Position numbers and translations under genes: made by a program
Notes under the pieces: generated by a model
The model's database searches: none
What the model was told of the DNA's origin: nothing
Seen by the model: the letters and a program-made list of their open reading frames with translations, nothing else
In this document: positions 1 through 7,535 of the stretch, one piece after another
Position numbering within the stretch: position 1 is the first letter of the stretch
How the letters are laid out: each line of letters opens with the position of its first letter
NCBI GenBank assembly: GCA_938010495.1
Contig: CALLUT010000020.1
Coordinates: 1 to 8,980 of the forward strand
Direction of reading: 5' to 3'
Length of the DNA: 8,980 nucleotides
Source of the DNA: Candidatus Absconditabacterales bacterium
Lineage (GTDB): Bacteria > Patescibacteria > JAEDAM01 > Absconditabacterales > Absconditicoccaceae

Positions 1-54
1 CAGTTTCGATTCAAAAGCTGGCAAATCAGAGCTAACATCTAATTTCTTAGTCAT
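1..54 (-). CDS. 5' end of an unidentified gene (partial)
   Basis: Only the first 18 codons lie in the window, reading MTKKLDVSSDLPAFESKL from an ATG at 54-52 and running off the left edge. The fragment is too short to assign to a family. It is accepted as a gene because a near-consensus sigma70-type promoter (TTGACA at 115-110, TATAAT at 91-86) lies at the right distance upstream on the same strand, giving a predicted leader of about 25 nt. There is no Shine-Dalgarno motif; the start context is TATCAC-ATG, similar to that at 2711. The gene is separate from the helicase upstream, whose terminator lies between them. Confidence 0.6.
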   Translation of the reverse strand, partial: MTKKLDVSSDLPAFESKL

Positions 55-65
55 GTGATAGTTTT

Positions 66-88
66 AATACATAAAATCATTATGTATT
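66..88. repeat. Perfect inverted repeat at a promoter, possible operator
   Basis: AATACATAA at 66-74 and TTATGTATT at 80-88 are exact reverse complements, nine bases each, around a five-base spacer. The right arm overlaps the -10 box (86-91) of the minus-strand promoter and the rest covers the predicted start of transcription. That is where a dimeric repressor would bind. It could instead form a hairpin in the 5' leader, or be chance symmetry in AT-rich DNA. Confidence 0.5.
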
Positions 89-115
89 ATATACATATTT
101 TATTAATAATGTCAA
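86..115 (-). promoter_or_regulatory. Sigma70-type promoter for the gene at 1-54
   Basis: On the minus strand TTGACA (115-110) is followed after 18 bases by TATAAT (91-86). Both hexamers match the bacterial consensus fully. Transcription would start near position 79, about 25 nt before the ATG at 54. This is the clearest promoter in the window. Confidence 0.75.
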
Positions 116-141
116 TATAAAGTATATTTCAAATCAGGAAC

Positions 142-174
142 AAAAAATCTCGATCATTACAACCGAGATTTTTT
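142..174 (-). terminator. Rho-independent terminator of the DEAD-box helicase gene
   Basis: AAAAAATCTCG (142-152) pairs perfectly with CGAGATTTTTT (164-174) around an 11-base loop. On the minus strand the stem ends in a run of T, 21 bases after the helicase stop codon at 198-196. The symmetrical A/T flanks would allow some function in either direction. Confidence 0.8.
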
Positions 175-195
175 ATATTATGTACAACATTTAAA

Positions 196-627
196 TTACC
201 ATCTACTTCCTGAACTTGAGTTATTTGAGCTTCTTGATCTTCCTCATGATGATCTTCCTCATGACGACGATCTATTTCATGACGATCCATTACCTCTGTA
301 ACCACCTCATGATCTACTTCATCATGAACTATTACCTCTATATCCTCATGAAGACCTAGAACCGCTACTAGAACTACTTGAGGTACCACGATACCCTCAA
401 GAAGATGGTCTTGAACTAGATGATCATCCTTCAGCTCTACTTGATGCGATACTTTCTCTTGTTGGTCTTCCAGAACTTGAACCAGAGTTTCATCTGTATC
501 CTCATCCACTTGATCTTCCTCATCCACTTCTTCCTCTGTTTCCACCTCATGATCTTCCTCCTCATCCTCATCAACCACTTCTAAATCTGTAGTTATTTCC
601 TCATGATCTTCATCTTCTTCATCCTCA
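196..627 (-). repeat. Low-complexity repeats encoding the RGG/GGYRG tail
   Basis: The 3' part of the helicase gene is internally repetitive at both levels. In protein, GGYRG followed by N or T occurs four times (Tyr codons at 496-498, 391-393, 340-342 and 298-300), separated by Ser- and Gly-rich linkers, after a run of seven Gly. In DNA, GATCTTCCTCAT occurs exactly at 236-247, 251-262 and 512-523 with many near copies. Glycine is encoded mainly by TGA, GGA and GGT. Such repeats can expand or contract by slippage or recombination. Confidence 0.8.
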
Positions 628-1767
628 TCTTTGTGGGTTATCAGTTCTTTGAAGTTCTTCACCAGCTTCATTTACTTGTTTAAGTTTCATTTTTGCCGTA
701 CGTTCAATTGCATAGAGTTTTCTCATTTCGTTTCTATCAACGAACATGATTGCGCTCCCAGATTTCCCAGCTCTCGCTGTTCTACCGATTCTATGTACAT
801 AACTTTCTGGGTCATTTGGTACATCATAGTTGATTACTAGATTTACGTTGTTCATATTTAATCATCTAGCAGCAACATCAGTAGCAACAAGAACATTTAC
901 TTCATCGTTTTTGATACGTCTCAATGTATGGAACCTATCTCTTTGATCCATATCTCCGTGTAAGGCATCAACACTAAATCAATCTTGATCTAAACGTCGT
1001 GCCAAATCGTCAGCACTTCTTTTCATTTCAGTAAAGATAAGTGTTTTCATATTTCAATTATTTGTAAGCATTTCTTTGAGGTATTCGTATTTTGCTCACG
1101 AATGAATTGAAATAAACATATGGTCAACTGTGTCTACAACTACTTCTTGCTTGATAGCAATATGGTTAAAATCATTACCAATAAACTTTCTAATAATACC
1201 CATTACTTCATCAGGAAGTGTAGCACTAAACGTCAATGCTTGATCAATTGTATCTAGACGATTCCAGATATCTTCAATAGTATCAATAAATCACATGTCT
1301 AACATTCTATCAACTTCATCAAGGATGAAGTAATTAATATCTTGTAGTTTTAAGAAACGTCCCTCAATAAGATCAGCAACTCTTCAAGGAGTACCTACAA
1401 TAATTTGTGGTCATTTTCTTAGTTCTTGGATTTGTCTTCTTTTTGATATCCCACCAAAACACGATAGTGATCTGATATACATATGCTTAGAGAGTTCAAA
1501 TACTTCATCTCTAATTTGTGCTGCCAACTCTCTTGTTGGAGCTAGAATAAGTACTTGAGGAGCTCTAAGACTTTCATCAATTTTATTTAAAACTGGGAGA
1601 AGAAACGCCGCAGTTTTTCAACTACCCGTTTGTGATTGTCCAAGTACATGCTTCCCATTACTAAAGGCCTCTAGAGTTTTTTGTTGGATCTCTGTAGGAG
1701 TGTCATACCCTTTATCATGGAGGGCTTTCAAGATCTTTGGATTAAGATCAAAATCTGTAAATTTCAT
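196..1767 (-). CDS. DEAD-box ATP-dependent RNA helicase with a Gly/Arg/Ser-rich tail
   Basis: With TGA read as Gly this is one 523-residue protein from ATG 1767-1765 to TAA 198-196. It has the helicase core in order: Q motif with F5 and PTEIQ (about 24-28), motif I SQTGSGKT (45-52, G50 is a TGA codon), PTREL, TPGR (Gly is TGA), motif II DEVD (150-153), SAT, ARGLN, and motif [12 protein letters not shown] (from 325). It should unwind or remodel RNA using ATP, as RhlE/CsdA-type proteins do in ribosome assembly and cold adaptation; I cannot choose the subfamily. The core ends near residue 380. The rest is a low-complexity tail rich in Gly, Arg and Ser with four GGYRG[N/T] repeats, ending in Trp, probably an RNA-binding disordered region. 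Motif II is DEVD rather than DEAD and motif V has Asn for the usual Asp. It is apparently monocistronic, with a terminator just downstream. Confidence 0.96.
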
Positions 1768-1782
1768 AAATTCAAAAAATTT

Positions 1783-1790
1783 ATTTTATA
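1783..1790 (-). promoter_or_regulatory. Possible -10 box for the helicase gene
   Basis: On the minus strand TATAAAAT (1790-1783) lies 15 bases before the helicase ATG at 1767, which would give a very short leader. No recognisable -35 box sits at the right distance, so this is a weak call in AT-rich DNA. Confidence 0.3.
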
Positions 1791-1980
1791 AAAACGTAAA
1801 AAACTCTCTCTCGATTCTAGATCATACAACAAGGTAAGCTACATAAGCTATCTACTGTGCATACTCCACGAGGATCGTTCTAATAACGTTTTTAAGGGCG
1901 CTGTATATAAGGATGGTTACAGCATTATCTTCTAATTCACGGAGCACACAACGTTCGAGTTGTGGTTTTATACTGGCAGT

Positions 1981-2008
1981 ACTATAAGAAAATGATGTTT
2001 GATTGCAA
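1981..2008 (-). promoter_or_regulatory. Candidate minus-strand promoter into the structured intergenic region
   Basis: TTGCAA (2008-2003) is followed after 16 bases by TATAGT (1986-1981) on the minus strand, four and five matches to the consensus hexamers. Transcription would begin near 1974 and run through the inverted repeats toward the T-rich stretch at about 1806-1792, an RNA of roughly 180 nt, or read on into the helicase gene. Confidence 0.35.
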
Positions 2009-2025
2009 CGGTAAAAAATAATTGA

Positions 2026-2055
2026 TTGACTTTTTTTGTTTTATATTTATAAAAT
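2026..2055 (+). promoter_or_regulatory. Promoter for the two-gene unit 2084-3679
   Basis: TTGACT (2026-2031) is followed by TATAAAAT (2048-2055). Taking TAAAAT (2050-2055) as the -10 gives an 18-base spacer; TATAAA (2048-2053) gives 16. Transcription would start near 2061, leaving a leader of about 23 nt before the ATG at 2084. The short leader argues for this ATG rather than the in-frame TTG at 2036. Confidence 0.55.
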
Positions 2056-2083
2056 ATTGTTTATATCTAATAAAAAGCTCATC

Positions 2084-2695
2084 ATGTTCCCAACAGGAGA
2101 AAGTATTCAACAAGTGATAGAATCAAATGCTACAGTAGAAAAAAATATAATTGCTTCATTAAAAGTAGAAAACTTGTTACAGAGTGTTTTTAGTGATGAC
2201 CCTCGCAAGAAAGGATTAGCAAACGTAGTAAGTATGTTATGATATACACATACAGCCATAAGTAATTTTGATGTATGCAATAAAGATCATATTACCAGAT
2301 TTTCAAACACATCTCCAGTATTGGAAAATAGACAAACCATCGTACAAATGATAGGAGAAATGAAAGATGATTACTTTACTTGATTAGATACGTGACCTGA
2401 GCAAGTTTATTTTGATTCACATTTCTGAGAACATCTTCTTCAACTATTAAGTGGAGAAACTTTGGTTAAGTTGTTTTCGTGAATATACACTACTCAAGAT
2501 ACTATCAAAAAAGCATTTGATGCAACATTTCAAAGTATTAATTACAGTGCGCTTCCATTTTCAAGTAGTAACGACTGCATAAAGGACTACGCTCAAGTAA
2601 TACAACTACTAGAAGAAAGTAAAAATACTTCTTCCAATACTCTTGCTGTAAGACTCAAGATATTAGAGCCAGAGTTTCAAGCACTTCAAGTATAA
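2084..2695 (+). CDS. Unknown 203-residue protein
   Basis: The frame runs from ATG 2084 to TAA 2695 if TGA is Gly; it contains five in-frame TGA (first at 2240) against four GGN glycine codons. I do not recognise it. The protein is soluble-looking, with no signal peptide or membrane segment, and is probably mostly helical. The start MFPTGESIQQ follows a good promoter; an in-frame TTG at 2036 would add 16 residues but overlaps the promoter. The next gene begins 15 bases after the stop on the same strand, so the two are probably co-transcribed. There is no Shine-Dalgarno motif. Confidence is for a real gene, not for any function. Confidence 0.8.
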
Positions 2696-2710
2696 TTCAA
2701 TATTTTTCAC

Positions 2711-3679
2711 ATGACAAAACGAAATTTCGAACAGTCTCATCATCACATAGAAAAAGCAAGACAAGACTTGCCAGTTTTGGATTTCTCATCAAAAACAGGA
2801 AGAAAAATTTTATCATGATTAGGTTCTTTAAATTTTTTGGATGAAAGTAGTTTCTATTCTCAAAAAAATATGAGAAGAAGAAAACGATTAGAACTTACTG
2901 CAAGTTCTCTCCTTTGAAGAGAAGTTGATACATTATTGAACCGCAAAACATTTGATGAATTTTATATGGCATTACAAGACACTCGACACTATACTGAACT
3001 CAGAAAAAAACTTGATAAAATCCATGAAAATATCGAGTATGGACTAGATTTACATGATGATTTTCCACAAGAGAATTTACCTTCTCTCGTTGCAGCAATC
3101 CAAAAAACATCAAAGAAGATCGACGTATTATCAGAAACTACCCTCGACACTATTGATAAGTTAATACAATGATTACAAGGAAAAGAACATCCAATCAAGA
3201 AAAGAATACTGTGACAAAGAATAGCTCATCTCCTTCATCAAAATCAAACATTACTAACAATATTTCATCTATGATGATACAACGCCTACTTAAACTGTGT
3301 AGCAGAAAAAGACGATCAATGATGCATAGATGTGATATGATTTATGCAGGAATTATGTGATATATGATTAGTGCATTGTCCGACAATACGTTGAGAAAAT
3401 TATTATGACTTAGATCTTATAAGTAAATGAGTAGCGTTATGAGACGAACAACTTTTACAATTTTTTGCAAAAAATAAACAGTCATTCATTAATACACATT
3501 TACTACGTATGAGTAATTGAAAAACATTGTACGAATACGTGACCAATAAAATTGATGACCCCTTGCTTATAAAAGAAAAACATAAACGAGAATCTATACT
3601 CAAGTCCTTGCTACTATTATGATGTGATCCATTATTTTCAACGGAACACCAAGTACTTAATCCCCCATATTCACAATAG
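2711..3679 (+). CDS. Unknown 322-residue protein, possibly ankyrin-like at the C-terminus
   Basis: The reading frame is continuous from ATG 2711 to TAG 3679 only with TGA as Gly: 14 of its 18 glycines are TGA, including a TGA-TGA pair. Under the standard code only short fragments remain. The N-terminal two-thirds is charged and helical, including a basic MRRRKR stretch near residue 56 and a probable coiled-coil segment around residues 95-155. The last 90 residues have a helix-turn rhythm (ALGDEQLLQFF, SNGKTLYEYV, ILKSLLLLGCDPL) that recalls degenerate ankyrin repeats; that is inference from pattern, not a match. It lies 15 bases after the 203-residue gene, likely in the same operon. Its last 48 bases overlap the 3' end of the opposing MFS gene. 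Confidence 0.78.
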
Positions 3680-4798
3680 GATAATTACCACTCAAAACAC
3701 AGAAAGTCAAAACGTGTAGTTATCTCACACAGCAAGTATTCAAAACAATAAATATGCTATTGTCGAAAGCAATTGTTTCCCAAATCAACTTACTGAACTT
3801 ACCGTTGCACGAACTGACGATGGGATTTCTTTTTGCATAGCAGCTTCAATTAACACAGTAATAAATTGTGTTAAAAAGGTAAAAAATAATCAACAAAGCA
3901 GTCCTAAGATAACTGGATTAAGTCACATGAAAAGAAGAATAGATCAGAGTAATCAAACAAGCAACATCAATATATTACTAGGTATATCTTTGTACCTATG
4001 AGCAACATATGATCCAGCAGCTCAGAGCAGACTTCCTATTCAAAAGTACAATCAATATATCCATTCAGGAAATGTAAAATACACTTTTAAATATAGAGGA
4101 AAATACTCATCTATTAACAAGGTGCTTCATCAAAATATTACTAGAAAAATTACTATTGAAAGAAGATGTTTATTAGTACGTATATTTCATAATCCTATTT
4201 TTATAGTATCAAAATATGCATCGTTCGATGCTTTTTTCTTTTGTTTCACATCCTTAATAAAAAACATAATCAATAAAGAAATAATCAAAGACAACGATGT
4301 CATCCACAGTATAAATTCATATGAAACAAACTCTTTTAACATCGCCAAAAACGATGAAACAGCAAATGCAATCAATGATATACTACTTATTCTTCACAAA
4401 ACTTTAGCGTAATCATCTTCTTTTCAATACTCAACCATTTCATCATACACAAATGCTTCTAATGATCATGAAGTAAGTGCACTAGATATTCATCGCAAAA
4501 ACAATCAAACAAAAAATCATCGAAATGACATTCGATATACTTGAATAATAAATGCAAATGCTTTAATCACTTTAGAAATAATTAGAATACTTTTTCTTGA
4601 ATAGATATCTGCCCATCCTCATGAAGGGATCTCTAAAATGAAGGCAACTCATGACCATATAGCATATAAAAATGATATCTCCCATGCTCACAATCATGTA
4701 TCATGAAACATTACAGCATACACTGGATAGATAAACATTAAGTTACCAAAAAATTGGAACAGATATATTTTATTGAGAAATTTTTTATATGTTCACAT
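3632..4798 (-). CDS. Major facilitator superfamily transporter
   Basis: With TGA as Gly this is a 388-residue polytopic membrane protein from ATG 4798-4796 to TAA 3634-3632, a normal MFS length with about 11-12 hydrophobic segments. The family signature between helices 2 and 3 is clear: EIPSGGWADIYSRK at residues 56-69, then SGSLEAFVYDEM (from 110) and KVLGR (132-136). This pattern is typical of MFS exporters and permeases with an E-[IV]-P-S-G motif; the substrate cannot be told. It starts 12 bases after the stop of the HerA-like ATPase gene and is probably translated from the same mRNA. The C-terminus overlaps the plus-strand gene ending at 3679, and I see no terminator between them. Shorter frames in this interval on the plus strand are shadows. 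Confidence 0.9.
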
Positions 4799-4810
4799 GT
4801 ATATTTTTTC

Positions 4811-6328
4811 TTAAAAGAATGTTCTTCTTCAATCTACTTTCAATCAGACGACTCATAACAGTCATCTAACCAAGGCATTACCAACTTCTTTTGCTATAGA
4901 TTTTGCAAATTTACTCTTAAGCATAGAATCAAATTTTGAATCTGATTGCTTCTTACTCTTCTTTCCATCACGTTTCACTTTTTCATCAATTTCTTTTTGA
5001 AGTATTTCATGTGCGCTTTCTCTATCTATAGATTCTTCATATTTTTTAACTAAGAGTGACTGTGAAATAATCTTGTCTACTTCTGTCTCAGTCAAAATAT
5101 CCATTCTAGAATGAGGAGCTTGCAAATATGTATGTACCAGTGGCGTAGGTATTCATTTTTCGTTTAAACATGTAACAAACGCTTCTCAAATACCTAGTTC
5201 CATAATCAATTGATCTACACTATAGTATTCACTTATTGGGTAATTTTCTACTGCTGTCTTGATTGCCTTACGATCTCTTTCTGTAAATCATCTTAATGCA
5301 TGTTGTATCTTACATCATAACTGACTCAATACTGGAGCTGGAACATCATCTGGTAATTGCGTACAAAAGAACAATCAAATTCACTTAGATCTAATCAATT
5401 TCACAGTTGTTTCTAGCTGATCCAACAGTGTCTGAGTAGCTTCTTTAAAAACAAGATGCGCTTCATCAATTACTACTACAAGTTTTGGTTTATCATCATC
5501 TCATGCTTCTGGAAAAGATTCATACAACTCTGCCAATAATCACAACATAAATGTTGAAAACATGTGAGGCCTATCTTGTAGTTCCATCACACGCATGATG
5601 TTAATAACTCATTTCCCTTCATCTGCTTGTCTCACAAGATCAAACACATCAAAACTAGGCTCTCCAAAGAACTGGTCTGCTCCTTGCTGCTCTAACATGA
5701 TTATTTTTCTCATGATAGTTCAAATTGTTGAATCGTGTATATACCCATATTCTCATTCCAATTCCTCTTTTCACTCTTCTTTCAACCATTTTAATACTGT
5801 TTTGAGGTCATCAAAGTCCAATAATCATAAGCCTCTATCATCGCACAACTTAAATATAAGACTCATAACACTCAACTGTGTTTCATTGAGTCATAATATC
5901 TTACTCATCAAAATTGGACCAAATTCTGCGACAGTTGATCTTAAACGCACTCATCATTTATCATCGCTCAACGTTAATAACTCTGTTGGAAAATCCATTG
6001 CTTCATATGGAAATCATAGCAATCAATGTCTTTCCTGAATATGTGAGTTTGTTTCATCTCAAGGTTGTGCCAATCAACTAAGATCTCATTTGATATCCAT
6101 AACCAATGTAGGAACTCCCTCCTTAGAAAGTTGTTCACACAAAATTTGTACTGTCTTCGTTTTTCATGTACCTGTAGCTCATGCAATAAGCCCATGCCTA
6201 TTTAAGGTCTTCATAGGAATACGAATCTGAAGATCAGGATATACTTCATGATCATGCTTTGCAGCTCATAAAAGTATCGATGGTCATTTATACGTGTATC
6301 ATGCTTGAAGGGATTCTTGAAAAGTCAT
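4811..6328 (-). CDS. HerA-like ATPase, DUF853/YjgR type
   Basis: The 505-residue protein runs from ATG 6328-6326 to TAA 4813-4811, reading TGA as Gly. It carries the DUF853 hallmarks: RHGLIAGATGTGKTKT with the P-loop at 50-57 (two of its Gly codons are TGA), DIKGDLSGLA (78-87), and a Walker B strand LVVVIDEAH with D288 and E289. A Lys/Ser-rich linker and a C-terminal RGLLG...GRR segment follow, as in family members. These are FtsK/HerA-superfamily hexameric ATPases; the cellular role of the YjgR branch is not well established, so DNA translocation is an inference from the superfamily. The start fits because the N-terminal QAGYTYKGPSILLG block precedes the P-loop at the expected distance. It is followed closely by the MFS gene and starts six bases from a divergent unknown gene. 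Confidence 0.93.
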
Positions 6329-6334
6329 TACAGT

Positions 6335-7159
6335 ATGAAATATAAACAAAATAATACTACTAACTCCTATAAGAAAATCCAATCAACTTATATTGATTTA
6401 TTAAAGAATATAGTTATAAGTTATATTTTACAAATACAAACAACAATGTTAGAAAAAGTTCCATCACTAAATTTCAAATCTGAACACCTCTCTACCATAA
6501 AAGATAACTTAACTGCAGAATATGTTATTGATAATATTTTTGATAGTAAATCAGCGTTCACAAAAATGTTAAAAATGATGTGTTATGATGTTTCAACAGT
6601 ACATCATTCTGAAGAAGATATGCGGTCTCTACTGCAAGAGCAATCATTTGTATGACGTTTAATGAAATGTGAATATGAAGATTATAGAGAAATTTGAAAT
6701 ATTTTTGATTGAATGCTTGACAGATTGGTTGAATTAAACGAACAAGTAAAAAGAAACGATCAATTTTATATTATGCTAGATGATTATTCAGCAACTAGAG
6801 ACAATAGTGATGAACAAGCAGAAATACTTAGTGTGCTAAAAACAGATTTAGAGTTAGGAATTAGAAATATTGAAAAAGAAGACTTCAATAAAATCCCACA
6901 CTTTTATGCAGTAAGAGAATGCAAAGAAGATCTCTTAGATTTATTACTACAGTATCCTGATGCTTTTCCTACGCTATTTACAATTTGACGACATGGAAAA
7001 TTTGGAGGAAATTGAATCACATCATACTGTGAAAATGAAGTGGAAATGATTAAAGAACAATTTGAAAGCAGATGAGAAAATAACATACCTACCTGGTTAA
7101 CAGAAAAAGAAAAATCACTCAATCGCATATTAGATAAGATAAAGAAGACTGTCCAATAA
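6335..7159 (+). CDS. Unknown 274-residue protein
   Basis: The frame runs from ATG 6335 to TAA 7159 and contains six in-frame TGA read as Gly (for example at 6653-6655 and 6986-6988) against four GGN codons. I do not recognise the family. The sequence looks soluble and helical, rich in acidic residues and Leu, with a Gly-rich stretch RHGKFGGNG near residue 220 and a basic C-terminus. The chosen ATG is the first on the strand; MKYKQNNT is polar. It is divergent from the HerA-like ATPase with only six bases between start codons, so its promoter would have to lie inside the ATPase coding region unless translation starts at a later Met. A strong terminator follows about 75 bases after the stop, which supports a monocistronic gene. 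Confidence 0.8.
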
Positions 7160-7233
7160 TAACTAACAGCAGATTAAAAAACTTAATGAAACAATGGACC
7201 TCCTAAATATCTTCTACTAAAGAAATTCAAGCA

Positions 7234-7257
7234 CCTCTTGAAAGAGAGGTTTTTTTT
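7234..7257 (+). terminator. Rho-independent terminator after the 274-residue gene
   Basis: CCTCTT (7234-7239) pairs with GAGAGG (7244-7249), one pair being T-G, around a GAAA tetraloop, and is followed directly by eight T (7250-7257). This is a classic intrinsic terminator for the plus strand. Confidence 0.88.
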
Positions 7258-7304
7258 ATTACAGTAAAAATACTTTTTTATTTTTTCCTAAAATTCACAT
7301 GCCA

Positions 7305-7310
7305 TATAAT
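7305..7310 (+). promoter_or_regulatory. -10 box of the small membrane protein gene
   Basis: A perfect TATAAT ends 12 bases before the ATG at 7323, placing the predicted transcription start at about 7317. The region 16-18 bases upstream is T-rich (TTTTTTCC) without a good -35 match. The mRNA would have a leader of only about six bases, so translation would be essentially leaderless. Confidence 0.5.
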
Positions 7311-7322
7311 GTATGAAAATGG

Positions 7323-7520
7323 ATGAACAAAAAAATTCATAAACTAACATGGGTAGACATTCTTATCCTTGTTGTAGACATCACTTTGTTTGCTTGGTTC
7401 TTAGTATCATTTTTCCCAACACTAGCAAACGCTGTAGCAAACATTCACTGGGCACGGTTGATTGGTTGATGTGTAGTATGTGAGTTATATATATGGCATA
7501 GACTACACAGAAAAAAATAA
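7323..7520 (+). CDS. Small two-helix membrane protein (65 aa)
   Basis: ATG 7323 to TAA 7520 encodes 65 residues with a basic N-terminus (NKKIHK), a hydrophobic helix at about 10-31, a short loop, a second hydrophobic stretch at about 44-58 holding a CVVC motif (50-53), and a very basic tail (HRLHRKK). By the positive-inside rule both ends would be cytoplasmic. No family is recognised. One Gly (residue 49) is TGA, so the standard code would break it. An in-frame ATG at 7299 would add eight residues, but a TATAAT box lies between the two starts, so 7323 is preferred. The gene stands alone between two terminators. Confidence 0.7.
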
Positions 7521-7535
7521 TATTTCACAAATTAT

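Larger units (their letters stand above)
1768..2083. other. Gene-free region with nested inverted repeats and an unexplained open frame
   Basis: This 316-base stretch between divergent genes contains no ATG-started gene that I can support. About 41% of 1861-1980 is G+C, somewhat higher than is typical here. Inverted repeats include CGTT/AACG (1876-1888), GCTGTA/TACAGC (1900-1923), CACAAC/GTTGTG (1947-1964), and longer-range pairings GAGGAT/ATCTTC (1870-1875 with 1927-1932), TCC/GGA (1865-1867 with 1941-1943) and TGTGC/GCACA (1856-1860 with 1944-1948). These mostly nest into one rod-like fold. On the minus strand a frame stays open from 2040 to the TAG at 1854-1852, with a protein-like C-terminal half but no ATG. 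It may be a small RNA, a leader, a small protein or a gene remnant; I cannot decide. Confidence 0.4.

Noticed and set aside
196..627. CRISPR array or tandem DNA repeats of selfish origin.
   Set aside because: The repeats have no constant repeat-spacer period and are explained by the coding of a Gly/Arg/Ser-rich tail.
625..855. A separate 76-residue protein carrying [10 protein letters not shown].
   Set aside because: It is an internal piece of the helicase; the upstream and downstream limits are an internal Met codon and a TGA that encodes Gly.
1947..1964. GTTCGA loop in a CACAAC/GTTGTG hairpin, resembling a tRNA T-arm.
   Set aside because: The loop is six bases rather than seven, no acceptor stem or anticodon arm can be formed at the required spacing, and there is no CCA.
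2711..3679. A run of small fragmented genes or a pseudogene.
   Set aside because: All interruptions are TGA in one continuous frame; with UGA as Gly the frame is intact from ATG to TAG, so it is not decayed.
3632..6328. Plus-strand frames inside this interval (such as 4122-4412 and 5595-6038) as genes.
   Set aside because: They lie opposite the MFS and HerA-like genes, which are recognised by family motifs once TGA is Gly; the plus frames show no motif and a shadow-like composition.
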